Assembly: GCA_050014815.1 (NCBI GenBank)
Contig: JBEKCP010000076.1
Location: 1 to 13,981 of the forward strand
Direction of reading: 5' to 3'
Source of the DNA: JBEKCP01 sp050014815
Lineage (GTDB): Bacteria > Planctomycetota > Planctomycetia > Pirellulales > Thermoguttaceae
DNA length: 13,981 bases
Part shown: positions 1-5,802 of the stretch, one piece after another
How the letters are laid out: each line of letters opens with the position of its first letter
Numbering within the stretch: the stretch's first letter is position 1
Notes under the pieces: model-generated
Told to the model about the DNA's origin: nothing
Database searches by the model: none
What the model saw: only the letters and a program-made list of their open reading frames with translations
Position numbers and translations under genes: made by a program

Positions 1-1
1 G

Positions 2-526
2 GTCATGCTGGCGATCTTCGTCATCCTCATGGTGACGACTCGGGGGAGGCCGCTGTTCTGGCAGCTTCGGGCCGGGCACCTCGGCCGCCCCTTCTGGATG
101 GCCAAGTTCCGTACGATGGGGCACGGCGCCGAGCGGCTCCAGGCCACGGTGTCGAACGAGGCGGGGGGCCTCGTCTTCAAGAACCGCCGCGATCCCCGCG
201 TCACCTTGCTGGGCCGGTTCCTGCGGAAGACGAGCCTGGACGAAACGCCCCAGTTGTTCCACGTTCTCCAGGGCCGGATGTCGCTGGTAGGGCCCCGGCC
301 GCTGGACGTGCGGGAGGTCGCCCGCTTCGCGGCCTGGCAGCGCCGCCGGCTGGCCGTCCTGCCCGGCCTCACCTGCCTCTGGCAGGTCAGCGGCCGCTCC
401 GACGTGGCCTTCGAGAATTGGGTCCGCATGGACCTCTGGTACGTCCGCAACCAAGGTCTCTGGACCGACTGCAAGCTATTATTGCGTACGCCCCTGAGCG
501 TGCTCGCCTGCCGCGGGGCGTATTGA
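2..526 (+). CDS. Bacterial sugar transferase (undecaprenyl-phosphate glycosyl-1-phosphate transferase type), 5'-partial
   Basis: This is probably the priming enzyme of exopolysaccharide synthesis, moving a sugar-1-phosphate onto the undecaprenyl-phosphate lipid carrier at the inner membrane. The frame is open from the first complete codon at 2, so the N-terminus lies outside the window. What remains starts in a hydrophobic stretch (MLAIFVILMV) followed by RGRPLFWQLRAGHLGRPF. Counting from the first Met at 5, the family signature KFRTM is at about residues 34-38. SLDETPQLFHVLQG then SLVGPRPL follow at about 77-100, and the protein ends in the typical GAY tail. Only the first membrane segment of the core domain, and perhaps a longer multi-membrane N-terminus, is missing. 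The glycosyltransferase downstream at 632 fits a polysaccharide cluster. The family is clear; the sugar donor is not. Confidence 0.9.
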   Translation, partial: VMLAIFVILMVTTRGRPLFWQLRAGHLGRPFWMAKFRTMGHGAERLQATVSNEAGGLVFKNRRDPRVTLLGRFLRKTSLDETPQLFHVLQGRMSLVGPRPLDVREVARFAAWQRRRLAVLPGLTCLWQVSGRSDVAFENWVRMDLWYVRNQGLWTDCKLLLRTPLSVLACRGAY

Positions 527-536
527 AAAGTCCTCC

Positions 537-570
537 CCTCTCCCTTCGGGAGAGGCACCCGCAAGCGGGT
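537..570. repeat. Double-hairpin intergenic palindrome between the sugar transferase and wecG-like genes
   Basis: Two perfect stems stand next to each other. CCTCTCCC (537-544) pairs with GGGAGAGG (548-555) across a TTC loop, and ACCCGC (557-562) pairs with GCGGGT (565-570) across AA. There is no T-run after them, so this is not a classical intrinsic terminator, although the RNA could fold and stabilise the upstream 3' end. The flanking ccctc and gaggg suggest a REP-like interspersed repeat. No second full copy occurs in this window. Confidence 0.55.
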
Positions 571-631
571 ACCCGGGGGTGAGGGCGGGAAATCGCTATC
601 AGAGCACGAAGTCACCATCCGGGATCGCTCG

Positions 632-1507
632 ATGCACACCGACACCCAACCGACTCCCGCAATCACCGTTGCATTTCCCCCCGCAGCCGCTGTGGGGGCG
701 GCGGCGCCGGCGCAGATTGAGGACCGCGTCCTCTCGATCCTCGGCGTGCGGGTAGTGGATACCACGCGGCCCCGGGCGGCCAGGCTCTTGACCGAGTTGC
801 TCCGGGCCCGCGACGGCCGCTCCCGCACCGTCTTCTTCGTCAACGCCCACACCCTCAACCTGGCAGTCTCCGTCGCGGGGTATCGCGACATATTGAACGC
901 CTCCGACTACACGTTCGCCGACGGCACCGGAGTGCGTTGGGCAGCGCGGCTCGCGGGCGCGCGGCTCCAAGACAACGTCAACGGCACCGACCTGCTCCCC
1001 GAGCTGTTCCGTACGGTCGGCCGGCAGCCGGCTCTGGCCGGCGGCCATCGCTGCTTCCTCCTGGGCGCCGACGAGCCGACGCTCCGCCGGGCCGCCGCCT
1101 TCGTCGAAAGCTCGCTGGGCCGCTGGACCGTCTGCGGCTGGCATCACGGCTACCTGGCCGATGGAAGGCTCACGGCCGAGGTCCTCCGCCGCATCGCCGC
1201 CGGGCGGCCCGACGTGCTCCTGGTCGGGATGGGCAATCCCCTCCAGGAACAGTGGATCCACGCCCACCGCCGCCAACTCGACGTGCCGCTGGTAATCGGG
1301 GTCGGCGGCCTGTTGAACTTCTGGTCGGGCAACGTGCCCCGGGCGCCGGCGTGGCTCAGGCGCTGGGGCGCCGAATGGCTCTGGGTCCTCTGCCAACAGC
1401 CGCACAAGGCCCGGCGGTACCTCGCCGGCAATCCCTTGTTCCTCGCCCGGGTCCTCGGCGACTGGTGGCGCCGCACGCAGAAAACGCCGGGCAAGCCCGG
1501 CCGCTAA
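632..1507 (+). CDS. WecG/TagA/CpsF family glycosyltransferase
   Basis: A GT26-family enzyme that likely adds the second sugar (such as an N-acetylmannosamine-type residue) to the lipid-linked intermediate made by a priming transferase. The protein is 291 residues. Visible family motifs are NAHTLN (71-76), SDYTFADGTGV (91-101, where D97 matches the Asp discussed as catalytic in TagA), VGMGNPLQEQWI (198-209) and the basic C-terminal region GAEWLWVLCQQPHKARRYL (246-264). The first 30 residues are low complexity and may be dispensable. ATG 632 has only a weak upstream purine patch. The last residues (TPGKPGR) and the TAA stop are encoded by a copy of the GGGCAAGCCC/CGCTAAAC repeat. It sits 105 bp after the sugar transferase on the same strand and probably works in the same pathway. 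The acceptor and donor cannot be read from the sequence. Confidence 0.9.
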   Translation: MHTDTQPTPAITVAFPPAAAVGAAAPAQIEDRVLSILGVRVVDTTRPRAARLLTELLRARDGRSRTVFFVNAHTLNLAVSVAGYRDILNASDYTFADGTGVRWAARLAGARLQDNVNGTDLLPELFRTVGRQPALAGGHRCFLLGADEPTLRRAAAFVESSLGRWTVCGWHHGYLADGRLTAEVLRRIAAGRPDVLLVGMGNPLQEQWIHAHRRQLDVPLVIGVGGLLNFWSGNVPRAPAWLRRWGAEWLWVLCQQPHKARRYLAGNPLFLARVLGDWWRRTQKTPGKPGR

Positions 1508-1509
1508 AC
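1486..1509 (+). repeat. GGGCAAGCCC/CGCTAAAC repeat copy overlapping the wecG-like gene end
   Basis: The stretch reads GCCGGGCAAGCCCGGC followed by CGCTAAAC. It matches, with G/C exchanges, the repeats at 6521-6546 and 8236-8260. It contains a perfect GCCGGGC/GCCCGGC hairpin with a 2-nt loop. The TAA inside CGCTAAAC (1505-1507) is the stop codon of the glycosyltransferase. Confidence 0.7.
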
Positions 1510-1513
1510 AAAC

Positions 1514-1539
1514 GTCCTGCGTCTGCGTCCTGCGTCTGC
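1514..1539. repeat. Two exact tandem copies of a 13-bp unit
   Basis: The unit GTCCTGCGTCTGC occurs at 1514-1526 and again at 1527-1539 with no mismatch. It lies just upstream of the -35-like element of the next gene. The function is unknown. It could be a replication-slippage product or a protein-binding tandem. Confidence 0.8.
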
Positions 1540-1540
1540 G

Positions 1541-1569
1541 TTGCTCGGCCGCAAGCGGCCGGCTACAAT
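1541..1569 (+). promoter_or_regulatory. Putative sigma-70-type promoter for the sulfatase-like gene, predicting a leaderless mRNA
   Basis: TTGCTC (1541-1546) and TACAAT (1564-1569) are separated by exactly 17 nt. The GTG start at 1576 begins 6 nt after the -10 box, which is where transcription should initiate, so the message may lack a leader. There is no Shine-Dalgarno site upstream of the GTG, which agrees. A perfect 7-bp palindrome fills most of the spacer. Confidence 0.45.
1546..1561. repeat. Perfect palindrome CGGCCGC-AA-GCGGCCG inside the promoter spacer
   Basis: Seven-bp arms at 1546-1552 and 1555-1561 flank AA. Read on the other strand, the core is GCCGCTTGCGGC, the same 12-mer found at 2833-2844 and 7189-7200. 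Its place between the -35 and -10 boxes would suit an operator, but it may simply be an interspersed repeat copy. Confidence 0.6.
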
Positions 1570-1575
1570 TCGTTC

Positions 1576-2832
1576 GTGAACGCCATCTGCCTCGTCATTG
1601 ATCGGCTCCAGTCGGGCTATTTGGGCGCGTACGGCAACTCGTGGATCGAGACGCCGGCGGCCGACCGGTTGGCCGCGGAATCGTTTCTCTTCGACCAGGC
1701 CATGGTCGACACGCCGCAACTGGAGTTGCTCTACCGCTCCTACTGGCAGGGATGGCCCGCACTGGCTTCCCGCCAGGCTGACGGCCGGCCGACCCTCCCG
1801 GGGCTCCTGCGCGAGGCGGGCGTGGCCACGGCGCTCTTGAGCGACCAGCGAGAGGTGCGGGAGCATCCGCTGGCCGTCGACTTCGACGAGCTTATCGAGG
1901 TCGATCCGCCCTGGCAGCCGCAGATGGCGGCCGACGGGGCCTTCCACGAAACCCACCTCGCCCGGTGCTTCGTCCAAATCACCGACCGGCTCCGCGCGGC
2001 CCGGCGGCCGTTCTTCCTCTGGTGTCACTTGGGCAGCCTGGGCGCCACCTGGGATGCCCCCCGGGAGTTCCGCAACCGCTATCGGATTGAAGGCGATCCC
2101 GAGCCGTCGCGCTCGGCGGAGGTCCCCGATCGCTTCCTGCCCGTGGATCACGACCCCGACGAGGTCCTGGCCTTCGCCCGGGCCTATGCGGGACAGGTGT
2201 CGCTCCTGGATGCCTGCCTCGGCGGACTCTGGGAGGCGATAGAAGAACACCCGGCCTCGAAGGAGACGCTCCTGGTGGTGACTTCCCCGCGGGGCTTTCC
2301 GTTGGGCGAGCACCGGCGGCTGGGGCCATGCGACGAGGCCCTCTACGGCGAATTGGTCCAGGTGCCCCTCTGGATCCGGTTCCCCGGCGGCCTCGGCGCC
2401 GCCGCCCGAAGCCAGGCCCTCGTCGAGCCCTGCGACCTCTGGGCGACCCTCCTGGACTGCTGGCGGATTGCCGACATTCCGGCCTCCCCCACCGGCACAT
2501 CGCTCATGCCCGTCGTTCGAGAAGACCTCCCCCAGGTGCGGGACCGCGTGGTCCTGACGGGCCCGGGCGCCCAACGGGCCATCCGTACGCCTGCCTGGTA
2601 TCTCCGCGTGGCTCGGGCGCCCGCCGAGGGCCGGGTGCCCACCGAAGTGGTGTGTCCGGAGTTGTATGTCAAGCCGGACGACCGCTGGGAGGTCAACAAC
2701 GTCACGGTCCGATGCCTCGACGTGGTCGAGTGCCTCCAGGACGCCTTGATCCAATACGACCAGGCGGTCCAGAGCGGCCGCACCTCCGACCTGCCGCCCT
2801 TGAGCGACGTGCTGCTCCGCGGGCTGGGATAG
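1576..2832 (+). CDS. Sulfatase/alkaline-phosphatase-fold protein lacking catalytic residues (probable pseudoenzyme)
   Basis: The 418-residue protein keeps the general outline of type I sulfatases. NAICLVIDRLQSGYLGAYGN (2-21) is followed by TPAADRLAAES (26-36), a His/Phe-rich centre, GELVQVPLWIRFPGG (258-272) and the C-terminal ELYVKPDDRWEVNNV (362-376). The active site is eroded. The usual first Asp pair reads D9-R10, the expected C/S-x-P-x-R formylglycine motif near residues 46-60 reads DTPQLELLYRSYWQG, and the SDHG-type metal motif reads TSPRG (236-240). GTG 1576 was chosen because it starts exactly at the fold's first strand; the frame is open further upstream, but that part overlaps wecG out of frame. 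No signal peptide is seen, whereas secreted planctomycete sulfatases normally have one. It may sense or scaffold in polysaccharide synthesis, or catalyse a different phospho/sulfo transfer; the function is not known. Confidence 0.8.
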   Translation: MNAICLVIDRLQSGYLGAYGNSWIETPAADRLAAESFLFDQAMVDTPQLELLYRSYWQGWPALASRQADGRPTLPGLLREAGVATALLSDQREVREHPLAVDFDELIEVDPPWQPQMAADGAFHETHLARCFVQITDRLRAARRPFFLWCHLGSLGATWDAPREFRNRYRIEGDPEPSRSAEVPDRFLPVDHDPDEVLAFARAYAGQVSLLDACLGGLWEAIEEHPASKETLLVVTSPRGFPLGEHRRLGPCDEALYGELVQVPLWIRFPGGLGAAARSQALVEPCDLWATLLDCWRIADIPASPTGTSLMPVVREDLPQVRDRVVLTGPGAQRAIRTPAWYLRVARAPAEGRVPTEVVCPELYVKPDDRWEVNNVTVRCLDVVECLQDALIQYDQAVQSGRTSDLPPLSDVLLRGLG

Positions 2833-2844
2833 GCCGCTTGCGGC
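2833..2844. repeat. GCCGCTTGCGGC palindrome abutting the stop codon
   Basis: GCCGC-TT-GCGGC begins at the base right after the TAG (2830-2832) of the sulfatase-like gene. The same 12-mer follows the stop of the gene ending at 7187 and, on the other strand, sits at 1548-1559. No T-run follows, so it is better described as a short palindromic repeat that may protect or end transcripts. The 199 bp to rpmJ otherwise hold the promoter candidates described below. Confidence 0.65.
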
Positions 2845-2891
2845 TTCACGGCCCCCTCTCACGGGGTATAGCGACTGTCCCGGATCCCCTC

Positions 2892-2897
2892 TAGAAT
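2892..2897 (+). promoter_or_regulatory. Weak -10-like box, possible distal promoter of the ribosomal operon
   Basis: TAGAAT (5 of 6 to TATAAT) stands about 135 nt before rpmJ. I see no good -35 at 16-18 nt upstream, so this is only a candidate second promoter. The same TAGAATG string occurs before nadA. Confidence 0.2.
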
Positions 2898-2959
2898 GGG
2901 TCGCGGCAATTGCCCCGCAGAAATCGCGCCAAGGACGAAAATTTATCGCGCGGGGGCCC

Positions 2960-2989
2960 TTGTACCCGGGGGCCTCCATTGCTTATACT
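2960..2989 (+). promoter_or_regulatory. Putative promoter of the rpmJ-rpsM-rpsK-rpsD-rpoA-rplQ operon
   Basis: TTGTAC (2960-2965) and TATACT (2984-2989) are spaced by 18 nt in a locally AT-rich patch. The predicted start near 2996 leaves a leader of about 36 nt before the rpmJ ATG. GGCCC and GGGCC around the -35 could pair, but no known ribosomal-protein leader fold was recognised. Confidence 0.5.
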
Positions 2990-3031
2990 AACATACTTTC
3001 CTCGTTCCCATGGTTCCGCGTGTAGACTGCC

Positions 3032-3145
3032 ATGAAGGTCCGTGCTAGCGTCAAGCGTATCTGCGAGCATTGCAAGATCGTTCGCCGCCGGGGCGTCATT
3101 TACGTGGTCTGCACCAACCCTCGCCACAAGCAGCGTCAGGGCTGA
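3032..3145 (+). CDS. rpmJ: Large-subunit ribosomal protein bL36
   Basis: A 37-residue protein starting MKVRASVKRICEHCKIV. It is the smallest 50S protein and binds 23S rRNA. The zinc-ribbon ligands of the C+ form are all present: C11, C14, C27 and H32. The length is normal for the family. It opens the alpha-type operon, 61 bp before rpsM. The ATG at 3032 has no clear Shine-Dalgarno site (upstream cgtgtagactgcc). The order rpmJ-rpsM-rpsK-rpsD-rpoA-rplQ is the standard bacterial one. The genes that often precede it (secY, adk, map, infA) are absent here; a polysaccharide-type region lies upstream instead. Confidence 0.97.
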   Translation: MKVRASVKRICEHCKIVRRRGVIYVVCTNPRHKQRQG

Positions 3146-3206
3146 GCCGGCTTAAGTGTCCAGCCGAATTCCATGAAAGAGTGGGCTGGGATAGGAGTTT
3201 CCAGGC

Positions 3207-3590
3207 ATGCCGCGTTTGCTGGGTGTTGACATCCCGAACGATCGCCCCACGGTCATCTCGCTGACTTACTTGTACGGCGTCGGACCGAAGATCGCGCGGG
3301 ACCTGTGCCACAAGGCGGGCGTAGACCCGCAGGCGCGGGCCAAGGAACTCCGCGAGGACGAGTTGGCCCGGCTGGCTGCCCTGCTGGATAAAGATTACGT
3401 GGTCGAGGGGCAGTTGCGGCGGCAGGTGAACCAGAACATCATCCGGCTCCGCGACATCGGGTGTTATCGCGGGCTGCGGCACCGCCGCGGGCTGCCGGTC
3501 CGGGGCCAGCGGACCCGCACCAACGCCCGGACCCGCAAGGGCCCGAAGAAAACCGTGGCGGGTAAGAAGGGCGTGAAGGATTTGCACTAG
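3207..3590 (+). CDS. rpsM: Small-subunit ribosomal protein uS13
   Basis: A 127-residue protein of the 30S head that contacts 16S rRNA, uL5 and the P-site tRNA. It shows MPRLLGVDIPNDRPTVISL at the start and YLYGVGPKIARDLC as the helix-two-turns-helix region. IGCYRGLRHRRGLPVRGQRT and RTNARTRKGPKK form the basic tail. AGGAG at 3193-3197, 9 nt before ATG 3207, supports the start. Its length and motifs are ordinary. It is second in the ribosomal operon, 39 bp before rpsK. Confidence 0.97.
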   Translation: MPRLLGVDIPNDRPTVISLTYLYGVGPKIARDLCHKAGVDPQARAKELREDELARLAALLDKDYVVEGQLRRQVNQNIIRLRDIGCYRGLRHRRGLPVRGQRTRTNARTRKGPKKTVAGKKGVKDLH

Positions 3591-3629
3591 GACGGTTCTG
3601 GCAAGGCATTCAACGGGAGCGATCCAGCG

Positions 3630-4010
3630 GTGGCGAAGACGAAACGACGCAAGGTGCGGCGGAACGTGGCGGTGGGCATCGCCCACATCAAGGCCACGTT
3701 CAACAACACGCTCATTACCATTACCGACACGAAGGGGGACGTGCTCTGCTGGGCCAGTGCCGGCACCAGCGGCTTCAAGGGGAGCCGCAAGAGCACCCCG
3801 TTCGCCGGGCAGATGTCTGCCCAGCAGGTCGCCGAAAAGGCAGTCAAGTTCGGCATGAAGGAGGTGGACGTGCAGGTCCGCGGACCGGGCAGCGGCCGCG
3901 AGAGCGCGATCACCGCGATGCAGGCGGCGGGGCTGAAGATCAAGTCGATCGAAGACGTCACCCCGTTGCCCCATAACGGCTGCCGCCCGAAAAAACGCCG
4001 CCGCGTGTAG
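3630..4010 (+). CDS. rpsK: Small-subunit ribosomal protein uS11
   Basis: A 126-residue protein of the 30S platform that helps form the mRNA exit channel and binds 16S rRNA with bS21 and bS18. Visible motifs include GIAHIKATFNNTLITITDT (16-34), WASAG..GFKGSRKSTPFA in the middle, and VRGPGSGRESAI followed by the C-terminal DVTPLPHNGCRPKKRRRV. It starts with GTG at 3630. A GGGAG at 3615-3619 lies 10 nt upstream, and the GTG codon gives exactly the family N-terminus MAKTKRRKV. A hairpin and a tandem repeat, rather than a plain short spacer, separate it from rpsD. Confidence 0.97.
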   Translation: MAKTKRRKVRRNVAVGIAHIKATFNNTLITITDTKGDVLCWASAGTSGFKGSRKSTPFAGQMSAQQVAEKAVKFGMKEVDVQVRGPGSGRESAITAMQAAGLKIKSIEDVTPLPHNGCRPKKRRRV

Positions 4011-4025
4011 GAAAGATTCGGAACG

Positions 4026-4043
4026 CGCGGATATACATCCGCG
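4026..4043 (+). other. Hairpin in the rpsK-rpsD spacer
   Basis: CGCGGAT (4026-4032) and ATCCGCG (4037-4043) form a perfect 7-bp stem with a 4-nt ATAC loop. It is followed by GCTATTG and then by the octamer array. It could be an RNA processing, attenuation or S4-binding element, but nothing in the sequence proves that. It is not a classical terminator because no T-run follows. Confidence 0.45.
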
Positions 4044-4051
4044 GCTATTGC

Positions 4052-4115
4052 CCCTAAATCCCTAAATCCCTAAATCCCTAAATCCCTAAATCCCTAAATC
4101 CCTAAATCCCTAAAT
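4052..4115 (+). repeat. Perfect tandem repeat, 8 copies of CCCTAAAT, just upstream of rpsD
   Basis: Eight uninterrupted, identical 8-bp units fill 64 of the 114 bp between rpsK and rpsD and end 9 nt before the rpsD ATG. The array occupies the place where the Shine-Dalgarno site should be, and no AGGAG-like sequence is present. Because 8 is not a multiple of 3, TAA stops occur in all three plus-strand frames. Perfect arrays of this kind are prone to copy-number change by slippage. The unit resembles, but is one base longer than, the plant-type telomere heptamer CCCTAAA. Confidence 0.95.
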
Positions 4116-4124
4116 CCCCAGTCT

Positions 4125-4751
4125 ATGGCTCGTCCGATATCACCCGTGTGCCGCCTGTGCCGCCGAGAGGGCATGAAGTTGTTTCTCAAGGGGACGCGGT
4201 GCGATACGCCCAAGTGCGCCGTCGAGCGCCGCGAGTCGCCCCCCGGCATGACCCAGGGCCGCCGCGGCAAGGCGACCGAGTATGCCACCCACCTCCGCGA
4301 GAAGCAGAAGGTCAAGCGGTTCTACGGCGTCCTGGAACGTCAGTTCCGGAGGTATTTCCAGCAGGCGGAGCGGGCCAAGGGGCACACGGGCGACGCCCTG
4401 ATGGGCCTCCTGGAGCGGCGGCTGGACAATATCGTGTACCGCCTGGGATTCGGCCTGTCCCGGGCCCAGTCCCGCATGATGATTACCCACGGGCACATTA
4501 CCGTCAACGGGCGGCTGGTGAACATCCCGAGTTACCTGACCCGGCCGGGCGACACGATTCGCGTGAAGGGCCGTCCGAAGAGCCTGCAGTTGGCCGAGGC
4601 CGCCCGCGCGGAGGCCCGCCGGCAGATTCCCGACTTTCTCAGCGTGGCCGAGGGGGCCGAGCCCCAGGGGCACGTCCTCCGCATGCCGGAGGCGGCCGAC
4701 GCGTCGATCCCCGTTCAGACCCATTTGATCGTGGAGCTCTGCTCGAAGTAG
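4125..4751 (+). CDS. rpsD: Small-subunit ribosomal protein uS4
   Basis: A 208-residue primary 16S rRNA-binding protein that nucleates 30S body assembly and in some bacteria represses its own operon. The N-terminus holds a complete C+ zinc motif: C9, C12, C26 and C31. The S4 RNA-binding domain is clear at about residues 95-160, including ERRLDNIVYRLGFGLSRAQS, HGHITVNGRLVNIPSYLTRPGD and IRVKGR. The protein ends VQTHLIVELCSK, as usual. The ATG at 4125 gives the expected MARP start but has no Shine-Dalgarno site, because the eight-copy CCCTAAAT array precedes it. The frame contains no sign of damage. It is fourth in the operon, 42 bp before rpoA. Confidence 0.97.
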   Translation: MARPISPVCRLCRREGMKLFLKGTRCDTPKCAVERRESPPGMTQGRRGKATEYATHLREKQKVKRFYGVLERQFRRYFQQAERAKGHTGDALMGLLERRLDNIVYRLGFGLSRAQSRMMITHGHITVNGRLVNIPSYLTRPGDTIRVKGRPKSLQLAEAARAEARRQIPDFLSVAEGAEPQGHVLRMPEAADASIPVQTHLIVELCSK

Positions 4752-4793
4752 CGCTGCTCCAAGTGGCGTGGAATTGATTTGGAGGCTTCCTAG

Positions 4794-5792
4794 ATGCGTA
4801 TTCGCTGGCGCGGACTCGAATTGCCCAGTCAAGTCGTCCCGGAACAGTCCACCCTCTCGCCGACCTACGGCAGGTTCGTCGTCGAGCCCTTCGAGCGCGG
4901 ATTCGGCGTGACGATCGGCAACAGCCTGCGCCGCATCCTGCTGTCGAGCCTCGAGGGCAGCGCGGTCACCCAGATCAAGGTGCACGGCGCGCAGCACGAG
5001 TTCAGCACGATCCCCGGCGTCCTGGAGGACGTTACCGACATCGTGCTGAACGTGAAGGCCCTGGTGGTGAAGAACCACGGCGAGCAGACGCGGGTCGTCC
5101 GGATCGAGAAAAACACCCGCGGTCCGGTCACCGGCGCCGACGTGAAGACCGACGACCAGGTGGACGTGATCAACAAGGACCACCTGATCGCGACGCTCAC
5201 CGAAGACGCGCCGCTTCTGATCGAGATGGTCGTGGAGAACGGCCGCGGCTACGTCTCCGCGGGGGAGCACTCGCCGCAGGCCCAGGAGATCGGCATCATC
5301 CCGCTGGACGCGGCGTTCAGCCCCGTCGTGCGGGTCCGCTACGAGGTCGAGGAGACCCGCGTCGGGCACAAGACCAATTACGACCGCCTGATGCTGGAGA
5401 TCTGGACCAACGGCTCGGTCGGCCCGGAGCTGGCCCTGGTCGAATCGGCCAAGATCCTCCGCAAGCACCTCAACCCCTTCATCCAGTACCAGGAACTGGG
5501 GCCCATGGTGCACGCCGAGACGCGGGTGCTGGGCATCGTGACCCTCGACCCCGCCACCGAGGCCAAGTTGAACCTGAGCCTGGCCGAGCTCAACCTGTCC
5601 GTCCGCGCGGCCAACTGCCTGGAAGCGGAGAACATCGTCACCGTCCGCGACCTTGTGAGCCGAACCGAAGGCCAATTGCTGGAAGTGCGGAACTTCGGCG
5701 AGACGACGCTCCAGGAAATCCGGGAAAAGCTGGCCGACATCGGACTCCGCCTCGGCATGCACCTGCCGCCCGTCCCCGCCGCTAGCATGTGA
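4794..5792 (+). CDS. rpoA: DNA-directed RNA polymerase alpha subunit
   Basis: A 332-residue subunit that dimerises to seed polymerase assembly and contacts promoter UP elements and activators through its C-terminal domain. The N-terminal domain shows GNSLRRILLSSLEG..VTQIK and EFSTIPGVLEDVTDIVLNVK. After a short linker, the C-terminal domain starts near LNLSLAELNLSVRAANCLEAENI, which keeps the DNA-contacting Arg of the SVRAAN motif. It continues with RNFGETTLQEIREKL and GLRLGM. A strong GGAGG at 4781-4785, 8 nt before ATG 4794, is the best ribosome binding site in this operon, which suggests alpha needs high independent initiation. Length and domains are normal. Confidence 0.98.
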   Translation: MRIRWRGLELPSQVVPEQSTLSPTYGRFVVEPFERGFGVTIGNSLRRILLSSLEGSAVTQIKVHGAQHEFSTIPGVLEDVTDIVLNVKALVVKNHGEQTRVVRIEKNTRGPVTGADVKTDDQVDVINKDHLIATLTEDAPLLIEMVVENGRGYVSAGEHSPQAQEIGIIPLDAAFSPVVRVRYEVEETRVGHKTNYDRLMLEIWTNGSVGPELALVESAKILRKHLNPFIQYQELGPMVHAETRVLGIVTLDPATEAKLNLSLAELNLSVRAANCLEAENIVTVRDLVSRTEGQLLEVRNFGETTLQEIREKLADIGLRLGMHLPPVPAASM

Positions 5793-5802
5793 GAAATCGA
5801 CG

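Noticed and set aside
537..570. Intrinsic terminator after the sugar transferase
   Set aside because: The stems are good but no T-run follows, so it is listed only as a palindromic repeat.
599..1405. Minus-strand open frame opposite the WecG-like gene
   Set aside because: It has no recognisable domain and mirrors the codon pattern of the plus-strand gene.
937..1575. Upstream in-frame extension of the sulfatase-like gene into the glycosyltransferase gene
   Set aside because: The extension translates the WecG-like gene out of frame into Arg/Pro-rich sequence. The fold begins at GTG 1576.
4052..4115. The octamer array as a CRISPR or a telomere
   Set aside because: Units are 8 bp with no spacers, so it is not a CRISPR. 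The array is internal to an operon and the unit is not the 7-bp telomere repeat.
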